From: Sva-07 sp963752815
Lineage (GTDB): Bacteria > Actinomycetota > Acidimicrobiia > Acidimicrobiales > Ilumatobacteraceae
Length of the DNA stretch: 64,000 nt
Assembly (NCBI GenBank): GCA_963752815.1
Contig: CAVVZI010000015.1
Coordinates: forward strand, 1,682,216 to 1,746,215
Reading direction: 5' to 3'
Position numbers and translations under genes: made by a program. This document shows, in pieces, positions 36,409 to 45,310 of this stretch (the first letter of the stretch is position 1; every line of letters begins with the position of its first letter). The notes below the pieces were generated by a model. That model saw nothing but the letters and a program-made list of their open reading frames with translations. It was not told where the DNA came from and did not search any database.

Positions 36409-37544
36409 AAGGCCTGGACTGTAGCCGTGGTGAACGAGTCGAGAATGGTCGAAGCGACCTCGAAGCCGAGCCCCGGCGACGTCGGCACCGTGACGTGTCC
36501 GTCGGTGATCCCGATCGGCTCGGTGACGATGTCCTCGGCGTAGAAGCGGGTCGATGCGCTGATGTCGCCGGGCAGTGTGAAACCGGGCAGGGCGGCGAGG
36601 ACGGCGTTCGCGGCCCGGCCGATTCCCGTCTCCAACATCCCTCCGCACCAGACCGGAATGCCCTTGGCGACACACAGGTCGTGGATCCGGACCGCCTCGA
36701 GGTAGCCGCCCACGCGGCCCGGTTTGATGTTGGCGATCTCGCACGCTCCGAGCTCGATCGCGTCGGCGGTGCCGGCGGCCGACACCAGCGACTCGTCGAG
36801 GCAGATCGGCGTGGCGATCTCGGCGGCGAGACGCGCGTGGCCGATGATGTCGTGCTCGGGCAGCGGTTGCTCGATCAGCAGCAGGTCGAAGTCGTCGAGT
36901 CGCCGGAGGTGGGCGCCGTCGGTGCGGCGGTAGGCGGTGTTGGCGTCGACCTGGAACGGGGTGTCGGGGCCGATCAGGTCGCGGACGGCCGCCACCTGCT
37001 CGATGTCGTTGCCCGGCTCGATCTTCAGCTTGATCCGTACGTAGCCGTCGTCGACATACCCCTGCACGGTGGCGAGCAGCTCGTCGACCGTGTCGTGGAT
37101 GCCGACGCTCACCCCGCTGGGGATGCGGGTGGCGGTGACGCCGAGGAAGTCGGCGAACGAGCGGTTCTCCGCACGGAGTTGGGCGTCGAGGACGGCCATC
37201 TCCAGCGCCCCCTTGGCCATCGGATGGCCGTGCAGCTTGGCGAGGCGCGGAGCGACGTCGGCGGCGTCGAGCGGGCCGCCGCCCACCAGCCGGGGGAGGA
37301 GGTGGTGGATCATCACGTGCTGCGCGCCGTCGACGTACTCGGGGGAGTAGCTCGGGTCGCTGAGCGCCACGCACTCGCCCCAGCCCTCGGTGCGTTGGCC
37401 GTCCGCTGACTCCAGCTCGCAGCGCACGAGGAGGATGTCGCGCTCGGTCTGGCTCCCGAAGCTCGTGCGGAACGGTGCGACCAGCGGCATGGAGATGCGG
37501 CGCAGCTCGACTCGCGCCAGCGTCCAGGTCGTGCGCTCGGTCAT
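36405..37544 (-). CDS. menC: o-Succinylbenzoate synthase / N-acylamino-acid racemase family enzyme
   Basis: About 379-residue enolase-superfamily protein. N-terminal capping domain (RRISMPLVAPFRTSFGSQTERD), then catalytic KxK (IKLKIEPG), metal ligands in VDANTAYR, IEQPLPEHD and CLDESLVSA, and the second Lys in ANIKPGRVGGYLEA. This is the OSBS/NAAAR group; menaquinone synthesis (OSBS) is possible, but the adjacent GNAT gene (37541) is a known companion of NAAAR-type members, so racemase activity is equally plausible. ATG at 37544 overlaps the upstream stop. Confidence 0.82.
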   Translation of the reverse strand: MTERTTWTLARVELRRISMPLVAPFRTSFGSQTERDILLVRCELESADGQRTEGWGECVALSDPSYSPEYVDGAQHVMIHHLLPRLVGGGPLDAADVAPRLAKLHGHPMAKGALEMAVLDAQLRAENRSFADFLGVTATRIPSGVSVGIHDTVDELLATVQGYVDDGYVRIKLKIEPGNDIEQVAAVRDLIGPDTPFQVDANTAYRRTDGAHLRRLDDFDLLLIEQPLPEHDIIGHARLAAEIATPICLDESLVSAAGTADAIELGACEIANIKPGRVGGYLEAVRIHDLCVAKGIPVWCGGMLETGIGRAANAVLAALPGFTLPGDISASTRFYAEDIVTEPIGITDGHVTVPTSPGLGFEVASTILDSFTTATVQAL

Positions 37545-38271
37545 GACGTCGATCCGATCACATAGTTCCCGTCGGCGGTGAATCCGACGATCGGTCGGCC
37601 GTCGTCGAGCGCGGCGTGAGCGCGAGCCGCGTGTCGGCTCGCCACCGTGCGACGGCACCGGGATCGGTGCGGCGGAGTGCGACGACGTCCGCCGGTGTCG
37701 GCACGAGCAGGGCGCCGGCGGGTGGGGCAGCGTGCGCCTCGCGTGTGTGGGTAGAGCGCGGTGCACGTCCCAGACGACGAGCAGTCGGTCGGACTCGTCG
37801 CCGGCGTTGATGGCGTCCGACATCGTGCCGTAGAACGACGGCAGGTACTCGCGCACGCGGGCGCCGAGCACCGACAGGTTGAACCAGGCGTTGCGGCGCA
37901 CGAGCGGATCGAACGTCCACACGATCGAGTCGAGCCCGTTCGCCGCGGCCCACTCGCGTTGATGGAGCTTCAGCGTCCGTCCGGCGCCGGTCCCCCGGGC
38001 GTCGGCGACGAGCGCGGTGACGTGACTGTGGAGTGCCGGCGCGCCGTCGTGACGGGCGAGGATGCCGAGGGACGCGCCGACGGCCGGTGCGCCCGCGCCG
38101 CTCGTGGTCGCGGGCGAGGCTGACGTACCCGCCGGCGTGGGCCACGGCGGTCAGCAGCTCGACCGTCACGACGGGCGGTGTCGAACCCCACACCGTGTCG
38201 AACACGCCGACGACCTCGACCATCTCGTCGGCCGTGGTCGGCATCGTGACGGCGATCGTGGTTCCGGTCAT
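37541..38271 (-). CDS. GNAT superfamily protein, COG3375 type, partner of menC-like enzyme (three frameshifts)
   Basis: About 240 residues after joining frames. Diagnostic stretch: ALVADARGTGAGRTLKLHQREWA (acetyl-CoA loop), then SIVWTFDPLVRRNAWFNLSVLGARVREYLPSFYG and NAGDESDRLLVVWDV, characteristic of the predicted GNAT family COG3375 that sits beside OSBS/NAAAR genes. Frame changes near 38105, 37755 and 37625; the end reads DDGRPIVGFTADGNYVIGSTS with a stop at 37541-37543 overlapping the menC start. The ATG at 38271 overlaps the upstream stop. N-acylation of amino acids for the racemase is a hypothesis. Confidence 0.75.
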
Positions 38272-39452
38272 ACCGCAGGTGCGGGCGCCGTCGGGTGTTC
38301 GGCGCGCAGGTGGCGGTAGGCCTCGCGGACCGCGAGCGCTTGACGGATCTCGGGCCCGACGTCGTCGGCGAACTCGTTGCGGTAGGTGTCGTCGGTCGAC
38401 AACACGACGGTGAAGTACATCCCGGCGAAGGCGCCGAGGAACACCGACACACGGATGAGCGGTTCGGTCAACACCAGGGTGCGGCCGCTGATCTCGAGGT
38501 CGGCGAGAACCGACACGTCGGTGATCCCGGTCCAGCTCGCGACCGTCTCGACGGGGATCGCCAGCACCCCGAACACGACGAAGAACCCCATCAACGCCAC
38601 CACGACGAGCGTGATCTGGAGCGCCTGGCCGAACACCACGATGAGGCCGATGTTGAAGCGCTGGCGGATCGAGAGCGGGTCGTCGATCGCCCGGCCGCGC
38701 GGGAGACCGACGCTGTCGGCCGGCGTGTCGGAGACGAGTTCGGCGATCTCCTCCCACGACTCGAAGTGGTTCTCCTGGCGGATGTAGCCCGGCACCCTGG
38801 TGAGCACGAACGTCGCGCCGAGGCCGAAGAAGATCAGGATCACGGCGACGTAGGGGATGCCGTCGAGCGTGCCCGACACCTGCCACACCTCGGCGTTGAT
38901 GAACAGGAACGTCGTGAACAGCAACAGCAGCGGCAGCGCCCGGGCGACGAGCGGACCGAGCCCGGTCAGTTGTCCGCGACCGCGTTGCGCTCCCCAGCGG
39001 ATCATCGGTCCGAGGCCGTACGACGACCAGAGGTAGACCAGCACCAGCAGGGCGATGCCGAGAGCGATCGTCTGGAGTGCATCGCCGAACTGGCCGAAGG
39101 CGATCACCGGGATCGTCGGCCCGACGAGGAACAGGATCAGCTCACCGTTGTCGACGCGCTGCGGGCGGGAGAACGTCGGACGGTGGCGCAGCCGGTTCGA
39201 CACCGCCCAGGTGACGATCAGGACGGCGACCACGAACAGTGCGGCCAGCACGTTCTGCTGCCACGTCCAGTGGTACACGTCGAGCGCGTTGATGAACCCG
39301 AGCACGAGATAGGCGACCACGAGGAGGGGCAGGGCACGATTCCACGCCCCGCGCACCGCTTCGTCCTGTGTCCGCTCGATGAAATGCGGCAGCCCGCGAG
39401 CGATGAACCACCGCTCGATGTCCCGGGACGCACTCGTCACCGATCCGGTCAT
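38268..39452 (-). CDS. Multi-pass membrane protein of unknown function
   Basis: 394 residues with about eight to nine hydrophobic helices (ALPLLVVAYLVLGFINALDVYHW, VLAALFVVAVLIVTWAV, ALPLLLLFTTFLFINAEVW, GIPYVAVILIFFGLGATFVLT, FNIGLIVVFGQALQITLVVVALMGFFVVFGVLAI, VSVFLGAFAGMYFTVVL). A soluble loop of about 50 residues (GYIRQENHFESWEEIAELVSDTP) lies mid-protein. No recognised family. Its stop overlaps the GNAT start (ATGA), so it heads the menC-like/SCP2 cluster. Confidence 0.7.
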   Translation of the reverse strand: MTGSVTSASRDIERWFIARGLPHFIERTQDEAVRGAWNRALPLLVVAYLVLGFINALDVYHWTWQQNVLAALFVVAVLIVTWAVSNRLRHRPTFSRPQRVDNGELILFLVGPTIPVIAFGQFGDALQTIALGIALLVLVYLWSSYGLGPMIRWGAQRGRGQLTGLGPLVARALPLLLLFTTFLFINAEVWQVSGTLDGIPYVAVILIFFGLGATFVLTRVPGYIRQENHFESWEEIAELVSDTPADSVGLPRGRAIDDPLSIRQRFNIGLIVVFGQALQITLVVVALMGFFVVFGVLAIPVETVASWTGITDVSVLADLEISGRTLVLTEPLIRVSVFLGAFAGMYFTVVLSTDDTYRNEFADDVGPEIRQALAVREAYRHLRAEHPTAPAPAV

Positions 39453-39536
39453 CCGCCAGACCGTACCGAACGAGGGGTGAACGGTTCGTCAAACGCCGTG
39501 GAACTGCGGCGTCGGAGACGATAGGCATGGGGGCCT

Positions 39537-41102
39537 ATGGCTCGCATCCTGGTCACCGAAGAAATCGCCGAGGGTGGCCTCGACCGTCTCCGCGCCGCCG
39601 GACACGACGTCGACGTCCGGCTCGACCTGTCGCCGTCCGATCTGCTCGAGGTGATTCCGGGCGCGAGCGCACTGATCATCCGCTCGGCCACCGACGTGAC
39701 CGACGCCGTACTGGCTGCCGGCTCCGACCTGATGGTCGTGGGTCGCGCCGGCATCGGCCTCGACAACGTCGACGTCGAGGCGGCCACCCGCCGCGGCGTG
39801 ATGGTGGTCAACGCCCCGCAGAGCAACATCGTGTCGGCGGCCGAGCACACGATGGCGCTGCTGCTCGCCTCGGCCCGCAACGTGCCGCAGGCCCACGCCG
39901 CGCTCGTCGAGGGCCGCTGGGAGCGCAGCCGCTGGGAGGGCGTCGAACTCGCCGACAAGACCCTCGGCGTCGTCGGCCTCGGCCGCATCGGCAAGCTGGT
40001 CGCCGACCGGGCCAAGGGATTCGGCATGCGCCTCGTGGCGTACGACCCCTTCGTGTCGGAGGACCGCGCCAAGAAGATGGGCGTCGAGCTGCTCGGCCTC
40101 GACCAGGTGATCACCGAGTCCGACTTCCTCACGATCCACCTGCCGAAGACACCCGAGACGATCGGTCTGATCAACCGTGACCTGCTGCTCAAGGCGAAGC
40201 CGTCGCTGCGCATCATCAACGTCGCCCGCGGCGGCATCGTCCACGAGGGCGACCTGGCCGAGTGCCTGCGCGACGGTGTCATCGCCGGCGCCGCGCTCGA
40301 CGTGTTCTCGTCCGAGCCGATGACCGAGTCGCCGTTGTTCCAGATCGACTCGGTGGTCGTCACGCCGCACCTCGGTGCCTCCACCCGCGAGGCGCAGGAC
40401 AAGGCGGGTGACACGATCGCCTCGATGGTCGAACTGGCCCTCGCCGGCGAGTTCGTGCCGTTCGCCGTGAACGTCAACGCGGCCGAGGCCAACGAGACGA
40501 TCCGGCCGTTCCTGCCGCTCGCCGAGCGGCTCGGTGGCATGTTCGTGTCGCTGTCGGGCGAGCTGCCCAAGGTGCTCGAGATCTGCACCGAGGGCGACAT
40601 CGCCGGCTACGACACCCGCATCCTCGAACTCGCCGTGCTGAAGGGCTTCTTCGGGGCGATCTCCGACGAGCCGGTCACCTACGTCAACGCCCCGCAGCTG
40701 GCCAAGGAGCACGGTGTCGAGGTGCGCGAGGTCAACTGCGCCACGTCGGCCAACTACGTCAACCTGCTGACGATCCGCGGCGGCGACCACTCGATCAGCG
40801 GCACGCTCTCCGGGACGCGCAGCGAGCAGCGCATCGTGAACATCGACGACACACCGTTCGACGTGCCGCCGGCGAATCACATGGTCGTCATCACGAACGA
40901 CGACCGTCCCGGCGTGATCGGCACGGTCGGCACGCTGCTCGGCAACGCCGGCGTGAACATCGCCGACATGGACGTCAGCCGGGTCGACGGCTCGGGCACC
41001 GCGGCGATGCTGATCGCTCCGACGGCCCACGTGTCCGACGAGATCCTCGACGCGCTCCGGGTCGCCCCCGGCATCCTCAGCGTCACCAGCCTCACCGTCT
41101 GA
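39537..41102 (+). CDS. serA: D-3-phosphoglycerate dehydrogenase
   Basis: 521-residue type I PGDH, first step of serine synthesis. Substrate domain (VGRAGIGLDNVDVEAATRRG), NAD-binding VVGLGRIGKLVADRA, catalytic segments INVARGGIVHEGDL, ALDVFSSEP and TPHLGASTREAQ, then the intervening ASB domain and a C-terminal ACT domain (MVVITNDDRPGVIGTVGTLLGNAGVNIADMDV) for serine feedback. Length is that of the actinobacterial form. ATG at 39537. A strong palindrome follows 6 bases after the stop. Confidence 0.96.
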   Translation: MARILVTEEIAEGGLDRLRAAGHDVDVRLDLSPSDLLEVIPGASALIIRSATDVTDAVLAAGSDLMVVGRAGIGLDNVDVEAATRRGVMVVNAPQSNIVSAAEHTMALLLASARNVPQAHAALVEGRWERSRWEGVELADKTLGVVGLGRIGKLVADRAKGFGMRLVAYDPFVSEDRAKKMGVELLGLDQVITESDFLTIHLPKTPETIGLINRDLLLKAKPSLRIINVARGGIVHEGDLAECLRDGVIAGAALDVFSSEPMTESPLFQIDSVVVTPHLGASTREAQDKAGDTIASMVELALAGEFVPFAVNVNAAEANETIRPFLPLAERLGGMFVSLSGELPKVLEICTEGDIAGYDTRILELAVLKGFFGAISDEPVTYVNAPQLAKEHGVEVREVNCATSANYVNLLTIRGGDHSISGTLSGTRSEQRIVNIDDTPFDVPPANHMVVITNDDRPGVIGTVGTLLGNAGVNIADMDVSRVDGSGTAAMLIAPTAHVSDEILDALRVAPGILSVTSLTV

Positions 41103-41108
41103 ACACCA

Positions 41109-41161
41109 CCCGAAAATGGAGCAGATGTCGCGCTCAGCGCGACATCTGCTCCATTTTCGGG
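41109..41161. repeat. Perfect 26-bp-arm palindrome, CCCGAAAATG family, copy 1
   Basis: Arms 41109-41134 and 41136-41161 are fully complementary around one central base. Starts CCCGAAAATGGAGCAGATGT, centre CGCGCTCAGCGCG. The inner 35 bases recur at 55582-55617. It lies between convergent serA and the ycnI-like gene. Confidence 0.7.
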
Positions 41162-41178
41162 TTGAAGTGCGGCTCGGC

Positions 41179-41931
41179 TCAGTCGGCTCGGCGGCGGGAG
41201 ATGATGTAGGCCCCTCCACCGATCACGATCGCCGCGACGACGATGGCGCCGATGATCAGGCCGGTGTTGCTGTCGTCGTCGTCCGACTCGGCGTCGTCGA
41301 CCACGGTCGTGGCGATGGAATCGACCGGAGTCGACTCGGCGGTCACGGCGCTGTCGGTCGGGGCGCCGGTGTCGGCCGTCGCAGTGTCGGTCGGGGCCTC
41401 CTCGCCTTCTTCCTCCTCGGGCGCCGGGGTGAGCTCGGCGTCGGTCGGTGCCTCCGCGGTCACCAGCACGCTCGGTGCCGGGTGCTCCGGCTCCGCGGCG
41501 CCCTCGACGGGGGTCTCGATCCAGTCGAGCTGGCCGACCTCACAGATCTGGACGATCGGGAAGTCGATCGGTCCGGCTGCCGTCGGCGCGGTGAACGTGA
41601 TCGCGAAATCGTCGGGCGTGTCGGCCGCGAGCGGTCCACCGGTGAACGTGACCACCTGGCCGTCGACCGACGCGGTCCAACCGTCCTTCTCGGCGGGCTG
41701 GGCGTCCGCGACAGCGGCTGGGATCTGGATCTGCAGTTCGGTCGTCGGCGACTCCTCACATCCGTGCTCGACCCCGAACGACACCGTGTTCGACGTCGCC
41801 GCCTGGACGGCGATCGGGTCGGGATCGATGTGTGCCGACGCCGTGCCGGCGAAGAGCAGCGCTCCGGCGGTGGCGGTGATGCCGGTGACGAGGACGGTGC
41901 GTCGGAGCGTTGATCGCGTGTTGGTTTTCAT
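41179..41931 (-). CDS. YcnI-like (DUF1775) secreted, membrane-anchored protein
   Basis: About 250 residues. Sec signal peptide (VLVTGITATAGALLFAGTASAH) with cleavage leaving an N-terminal His, the copper ligand of the YcnI/DUF1775 family. The beta domain shows VEHGCEESPTTELQIQIPAAV and GWTASVDGQVVTFTGGPL. An acidic Thr/Glu/Asp-rich linker precedes a C-terminal transmembrane helix (GLIIGAIVVAAIVIGGGAYII) and RRRAD anchor. Probably a copper chaperone at the outer membrane face (inference from the family). Confidence 0.82.
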   Translation of the reverse strand: MKTNTRSTLRRTVLVTGITATAGALLFAGTASAHIDPDPIAVQAATSNTVSFGVEHGCEESPTTELQIQIPAAVADAQPAEKDGWTASVDGQVVTFTGGPLAADTPDDFAITFTAPTAAGPIDFPIVQICEVGQLDWIETPVEGAAEPEHPAPSVLVTAEAPTDAELTPAPEEEEGEEAPTDTATADTGAPTDSAVTAESTPVDSIATTVVDDAESDDDDSNTGLIIGAIVVAAIVIGGGAYIISRRRAD

Positions 41932-41934
41932 TCG

Positions 41935-42744
41935 TCAGGAACGTAGCCGAAGCGATGCCGCGGTTCGCTCTGCTTCCGCCCGCGCAGCGTCGGCAAAATC
42001 GGTACCGTCGCTGGCGTAGAGCACCGCCCGCGACGAGCTCACCAGCAGCCCGCGGCCGTCGTGGGTCGCACCGTGTTCCACGGCCGATGCCGCGTCGCCG
42101 CCCTGCGCGCCGACGCCGGGAACGAGGATCGGCACGTCGGGCGCGATCGCCCGCACGTCGGCCAACTCGCCCGGGTACGTGGCGCCGACCACGAGGCCGC
42201 AGTCACCGAGCTTCGACCACTGCGACGCCACCATGTCGGCGACGTGGGCGTAGATCGGCCGGCCGTCCGAGATCAGCGACTGGAAGTCGTCGCCGCCGGG
42301 GTTGCTCGTGCGACAGATGGCGATGACCCCGCCGCCGTGATCGAAGTAGGGCTCGACCGAATCGGTCCCGAGGTACGGGTTCACCGTGACGGCGTGTGCG
42401 CCGTAGCGGACGAACGCCTCGCGGGCGTAGTGCTCGGCCGTGGAACCGATGTCGCCGCGCTTGGAGTCGAGCACGAGCGTGACGTCGGGATACTCGCTGC
42501 GGATGTACTCGCACACCCGTTCCAGCGCCGGCTCCTCGCCCTGGCTGGCGAAGTAGGCGATCTGCGGCTTGAACGCACACACGAGGTCGGCGGTGGCGTC
42601 GACGATCGCCCGGCAGAACTCCTCGACGGCGTTCGGCCGGCCGCGCAGCGGCGCGGGGAGACGGGCGGGGTCGGGGTCGAGGCCGACGCACAGCATCGAA
42701 CCCGACGCGGTCCATGATCGGTCGAGCTGCGCGTGGAACGACAT
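41935..42744 (-). CDS. pyrF: Orotidine-5'-phosphate decarboxylase, type 2
   Basis: 269 residues; last step of UMP synthesis. MLCVGLDPDPARLP opening, FKPQIAYFASQG, and the catalytic DSKRGDIGSTAEHY with the Asp-Lys-Asp cluster. The length and CNP-type spacing fit the type 2 PyrF found in Actinobacteria. ATG at 42744 (MSFHAQLDRSW). The ferredoxin gene ends 15 bases upstream on the same strand and the ycnI-like gene starts 3 bases downstream. Confidence 0.93.
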   Translation of the reverse strand: MSFHAQLDRSWTASGSMLCVGLDPDPARLPAPLRGRPNAVEEFCRAIVDATADLVCAFKPQIAYFASQGEEPALERVCEYIRSEYPDVTLVLDSKRGDIGSTAEHYAREAFVRYGAHAVTVNPYLGTDSVEPYFDHGGGVIAICRTSNPGGDDFQSLISDGRPIYAHVADMVASQWSKLGDCGLVVGATYPGELADVRAIAPDVPILVPGVGAQGGDAASAVEHGATHDGRGLLVSSSRAVLYASDGTDFADAARAEAERTAASLRLRS

Positions 42745-42759
42745 GTGATGATCGACCGC

Positions 42760-42951
42760 CTACTCCTCGAGGGAGATCGCGCCCGTCGGGCACAGGTCGG
42801 CGGCCTCGCGCACCTTGTCGTGGAGCTCGGCGCCGGGCTCCTCCTGGAGGATGTAGAGGTACCCGTCACTGCGGACCTCGAACACTTCGGGGCACACCTG
42901 CATGCACGAGCCCGTCGATGCACACACGTCGAAATCGACGACGACCTTCAC
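42760..42951 (-). CDS. Small [3Fe-4S]-type ferredoxin
   Basis: 63 residues. Cluster ligands C10, C16, C20 and C54 (FDVCASTGSCMQVCP and DLCPTGAI); position 13, where a [4Fe-4S] protein has Cys, is Thr, so a [3Fe-4S] cluster is expected. Such ferredoxins commonly feed cytochrome P450s in Actinobacteria; no P450 is seen in this window. ATG at 42951 (MKVVVDFDVC). Confidence 0.88.
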   Translation of the reverse strand: MKVVVDFDVCASTGSCMQVCPEVFEVRSDGYLYILQEEPGAELHDKVREAADLCPTGAISLEE

Positions 42952-42990
42952 GATGTTCTCCTCTGTCTCACGATTGGTTCCTCATGGCGA

Positions 42991-43356
42991 TCAGGACTTG
43001 GACGGACGGTACCCGTCGGCCTCGGCCGATTCGGCGTTCGGGTACAAGCGGTCGGCGCTCGTGCGCTCGTAGAAGCGTCCACCCGGCACGTGGAAGATCC
43101 CGGACGTGACCTTCACCTTGACCGGGTGCGAGTCGGGCACCACGCCGCCGGCGGCGGGCTCGATCCACGCGACCGGGCCCGGTGACGGCACGAGCCGCGG
43201 CTCGAACGGTGGCCACTCGGCCGGGCCCGCCGTGGTCGCGACGCGCCGGTTGCGCACGACGGAGAAGGCCACGCCACCCAAGACGAGGCAAATCGGTGCG
43301 ATGAGCAGTGCCAACAGCGCGATGGCTCGTACCGGTGGACGCCTACCCGTCGACAT
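42991..43356 (-). CDS. Short membrane-anchored protein with C-terminal sunset-like domain
   Basis: About 121 residues. N-terminal transmembrane helix (AIALLALLIAPICLVLGGVAF), then a proline-rich stretch, then FHVPGGRFYERTSADRLYPNAESAEADGYR, which matches the short 'sunset' module found at the C-terminus of many actinobacterial surface proteins. Function unknown. ATG at 43356 (MSTGRRPPVR) is chosen; the longer open frame adds non-family residues. Confidence 0.7.
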   Translation of the reverse strand: MSTGRRPPVRAIALLALLIAPICLVLGGVAFSVVRNRRVATTAGPAEWPPFEPRLVPSPGPVAWIEPAAGGVVPDSHPVKVKVTSGIFHVPGGRFYERTSADRLYPNAESAEADGYRPSKS

Positions 43357-43394
43357 TCGGCCGACGTTACCTCGCGAGCATTTGGCGCGACCGG

Positions 43395-45123
43395 TCAACG
43401 ACGCTGGCGTTCGAAGGCCGACAGCACGGCGCGCAGCGACGCCGTGGTGATGTTCGGATCGGTGCCGAGACCCCAGCGCGTGGTGGCGCCACCGGCGACG
43501 GTCTCGACGTAGGCGGCGGCCTGCGCGTCGGCGCCCTTGCCGATGGCGTGCTCGGCGTAGTCGAGCACGTCGAACTCGCCGCCGACCAGGTCGCCGAAGT
43601 TTCCGACCAGCGCGGCGACGAACGCCTCGACCGGACCGTCACCCTCGCCGTGGATCGAGTGGGCCTCGCCGTCGACCTCGAGCTGCGCCTGGATCGTCGT
43701 GCCGCCGGTGTGCCCGTCGTCGCCGGTCGTGGTGCGGACCTCGTGGCTGCGCAGCTTGAACGACGGCTCGGCGGGGAGGTACTGCGCGCAGAACTCCTCC
43801 CACATGAGCGCCGGGCTGATCTCGGTGCCCGAGTCCTCGGTGATGTGCTGGATCGTCTTGGAGAACTCGATCTGGAACCGGCGCGGCAGGTCGAAGCCGT
43901 GCTCGGTCTTCATCACGTAGGCCACTCCGCCCTTGCCGGACTGGCTGTTCACCCGGATGACCGCCTCGTACGAACGCCCGACGTGGGCCGGATCGATCGG
44001 CAGGTACGGCACGCCCCACTGGTCGTACTGTCCGTCGGCGTCGCGGCGCGGCATCGAGCGCGTCGAATCCCTTCTTGATCGCGTCCTGGTGGCTGCCCGA
44101 GAACGCGGTGTACACCAGGTCGCCGACGTAGGGGTGGCGGGGATGCACGGGCAGGCGGTTGCAGTACTCGGCGGTGCGGCGCAGGCGGTCGATGTCGGTG
44201 ACGTCGAGTTCGGGGTCGACGCCGTTCATGAACAGGTTCATCGCCAGGTTGACCACGTCGACGTTGCCGGTGCGCTCACCGTTGCCGAACAGCGTGCCCT
44301 CGACCCGGTCGGCGCCCGCCATCACCCCGAACTCGGCGGCGGCGACGGCGCAGCCGCGGTCGTTGTGCGGGTGCAGCGACACGACGACGGAGGAGCGCTG
44401 CTTGATCGTGCGGCAGAACCACTCGATCACGTCGCCGTACACGTTGGGGGAGTAGCACTCCACGGTGGCCGGCAGGTTGAGGATGATCGGCCGGTCGGGT
44501 GTCGGCTCGACCTCGTCCATCACGGCCTCGCAGATCTCGATCGCGAAGTCGGGCTCGGTGAGCGTGAAGCTCTCGGGTGAGTACTCGTACCGCACGTCCG
44601 TGCCGACCAGCTCGCGCTCCAACTTGCGGCACAGCTTGGCGGCGTTGACCGCGACGTCGACGATCCCGCGCTTGTCGAGGCCGAACACGACCTCGCGCTG
44701 CAGCGGGTTGGTCGAGTTGTAGAAGTGGACGATCGCCCGCGGTGCACCCTGCAGGCACTCGTACGTGCGCTCGATCAACTCCTGCCGGCTCTGGGTGAGC
44801 ACCTGGATCGTGACGTCGTCGGGGATCCGGTCCTCCTCGATCAGCTGCCGGACGAAGTCGAAGTCGGGTTGGCTGGCCGAGGGGAAGCCGACCTCGATCT
44901 CCTTGAAGCCCATCGCGACGAGTTCCTCGAACATCCGCAGCTTGCGGGTCGGGTCCATCGGGTCGATGAGCGCCTGGTTGCCGTCGCGCAGGTCGACCGA
45001 GCACCACAGCGGTGCCTTGTCGATGACCACGTTCGGCCACGTGCGGTCGGTGAGCACGACCGGCACGAACGGCTGGTAGTGGGTGAACTCCATGGTTCTC
45101 GGGGTGGCTGGTTGCGGAGGCAT
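43395..45123 (-). CDS. leuA: 2-Isopropylmalate synthase (one frameshift)
   Basis: About 576 residues; condenses acetyl-CoA with 2-ketoisovalerate, the first committed leucine step. Catalytic barrel: WCSVDLRDGNQALIDPMD, VGFPSASQPDFDF, VSLHPHNDRGCAVAAAEFG, GTLFGNGERTGNVD. The C-terminal LeuA allosteric domain runs from FQIEFSKTIQHI to the end. The frame changes near 44054 (DALDAAPR then DADGQYDQWGVPYLP). ATG at 45123 (MPPQPATPRTMEF). It is preceded by a leader peptide and terminator (45168-45267), so expression is probably attenuated by leucine supply. Confidence 0.94.
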
Positions 45124-45167
45124 CGGATCTCCAATTGGTTGAGCGAGCGGGTGGGCGAAACGGGTCG

Positions 45168-45203
45168 GAAAAAGCAAGAACCCCCCGGCCGTTGGGCGGG
45201 GGG
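45168..45203 (-). terminator. Intrinsic terminator of the leuA leader (attenuator)
   Basis: On the minus strand a G/C-rich hairpin (CCCCCCG, 45203-45197, with CGGGGGG, 45187-45181) is followed by TTCTTGCTTTTTCC (45180-45167). It lies between the leader peptide and leuA, the position of a transcription attenuator. One of only two T-rich intrinsic terminators I see in the window. Confidence 0.8.
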
Positions 45204-45234
45204 TGCGGGCGAACGCGGATATGTGGCGCTCGCC

Positions 45235-45267
45235 CTACGTAAGAAGGAGCAGCATTCCGCGCGTCAT
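45235..45267 (-). CDS. leuL: leuA leader peptide with four consecutive Leu codons
   Basis: Ten codons, MTRGMLLLLT, then TAG. The four leucine codons are CTG CTC CTT CTT. It lies about 30 bases before the terminator hairpin and about 110 bases before the leuA start. Stalling on these codons would be expected to favour an antiterminator, as in known leu leaders. The start at 45267 has only weak Shine-Dalgarno complementarity; the internal Met (45255) is an alternative. Too short for ordinary gene finders. Confidence 0.75.
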   Translation of the reverse strand: MTRGMLLLLT

Positions 45268-45310
45268 CGGAAGCCAAGCTATCACACCGCAGGCTACGCT
45301 GCGACACACA

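Noticed and set aside
39489..41219. 576-codon minus-strand open frame opposite serA
   Set aside because: Same reason: serA is unambiguous on the plus strand and the antisense product has random-like composition.
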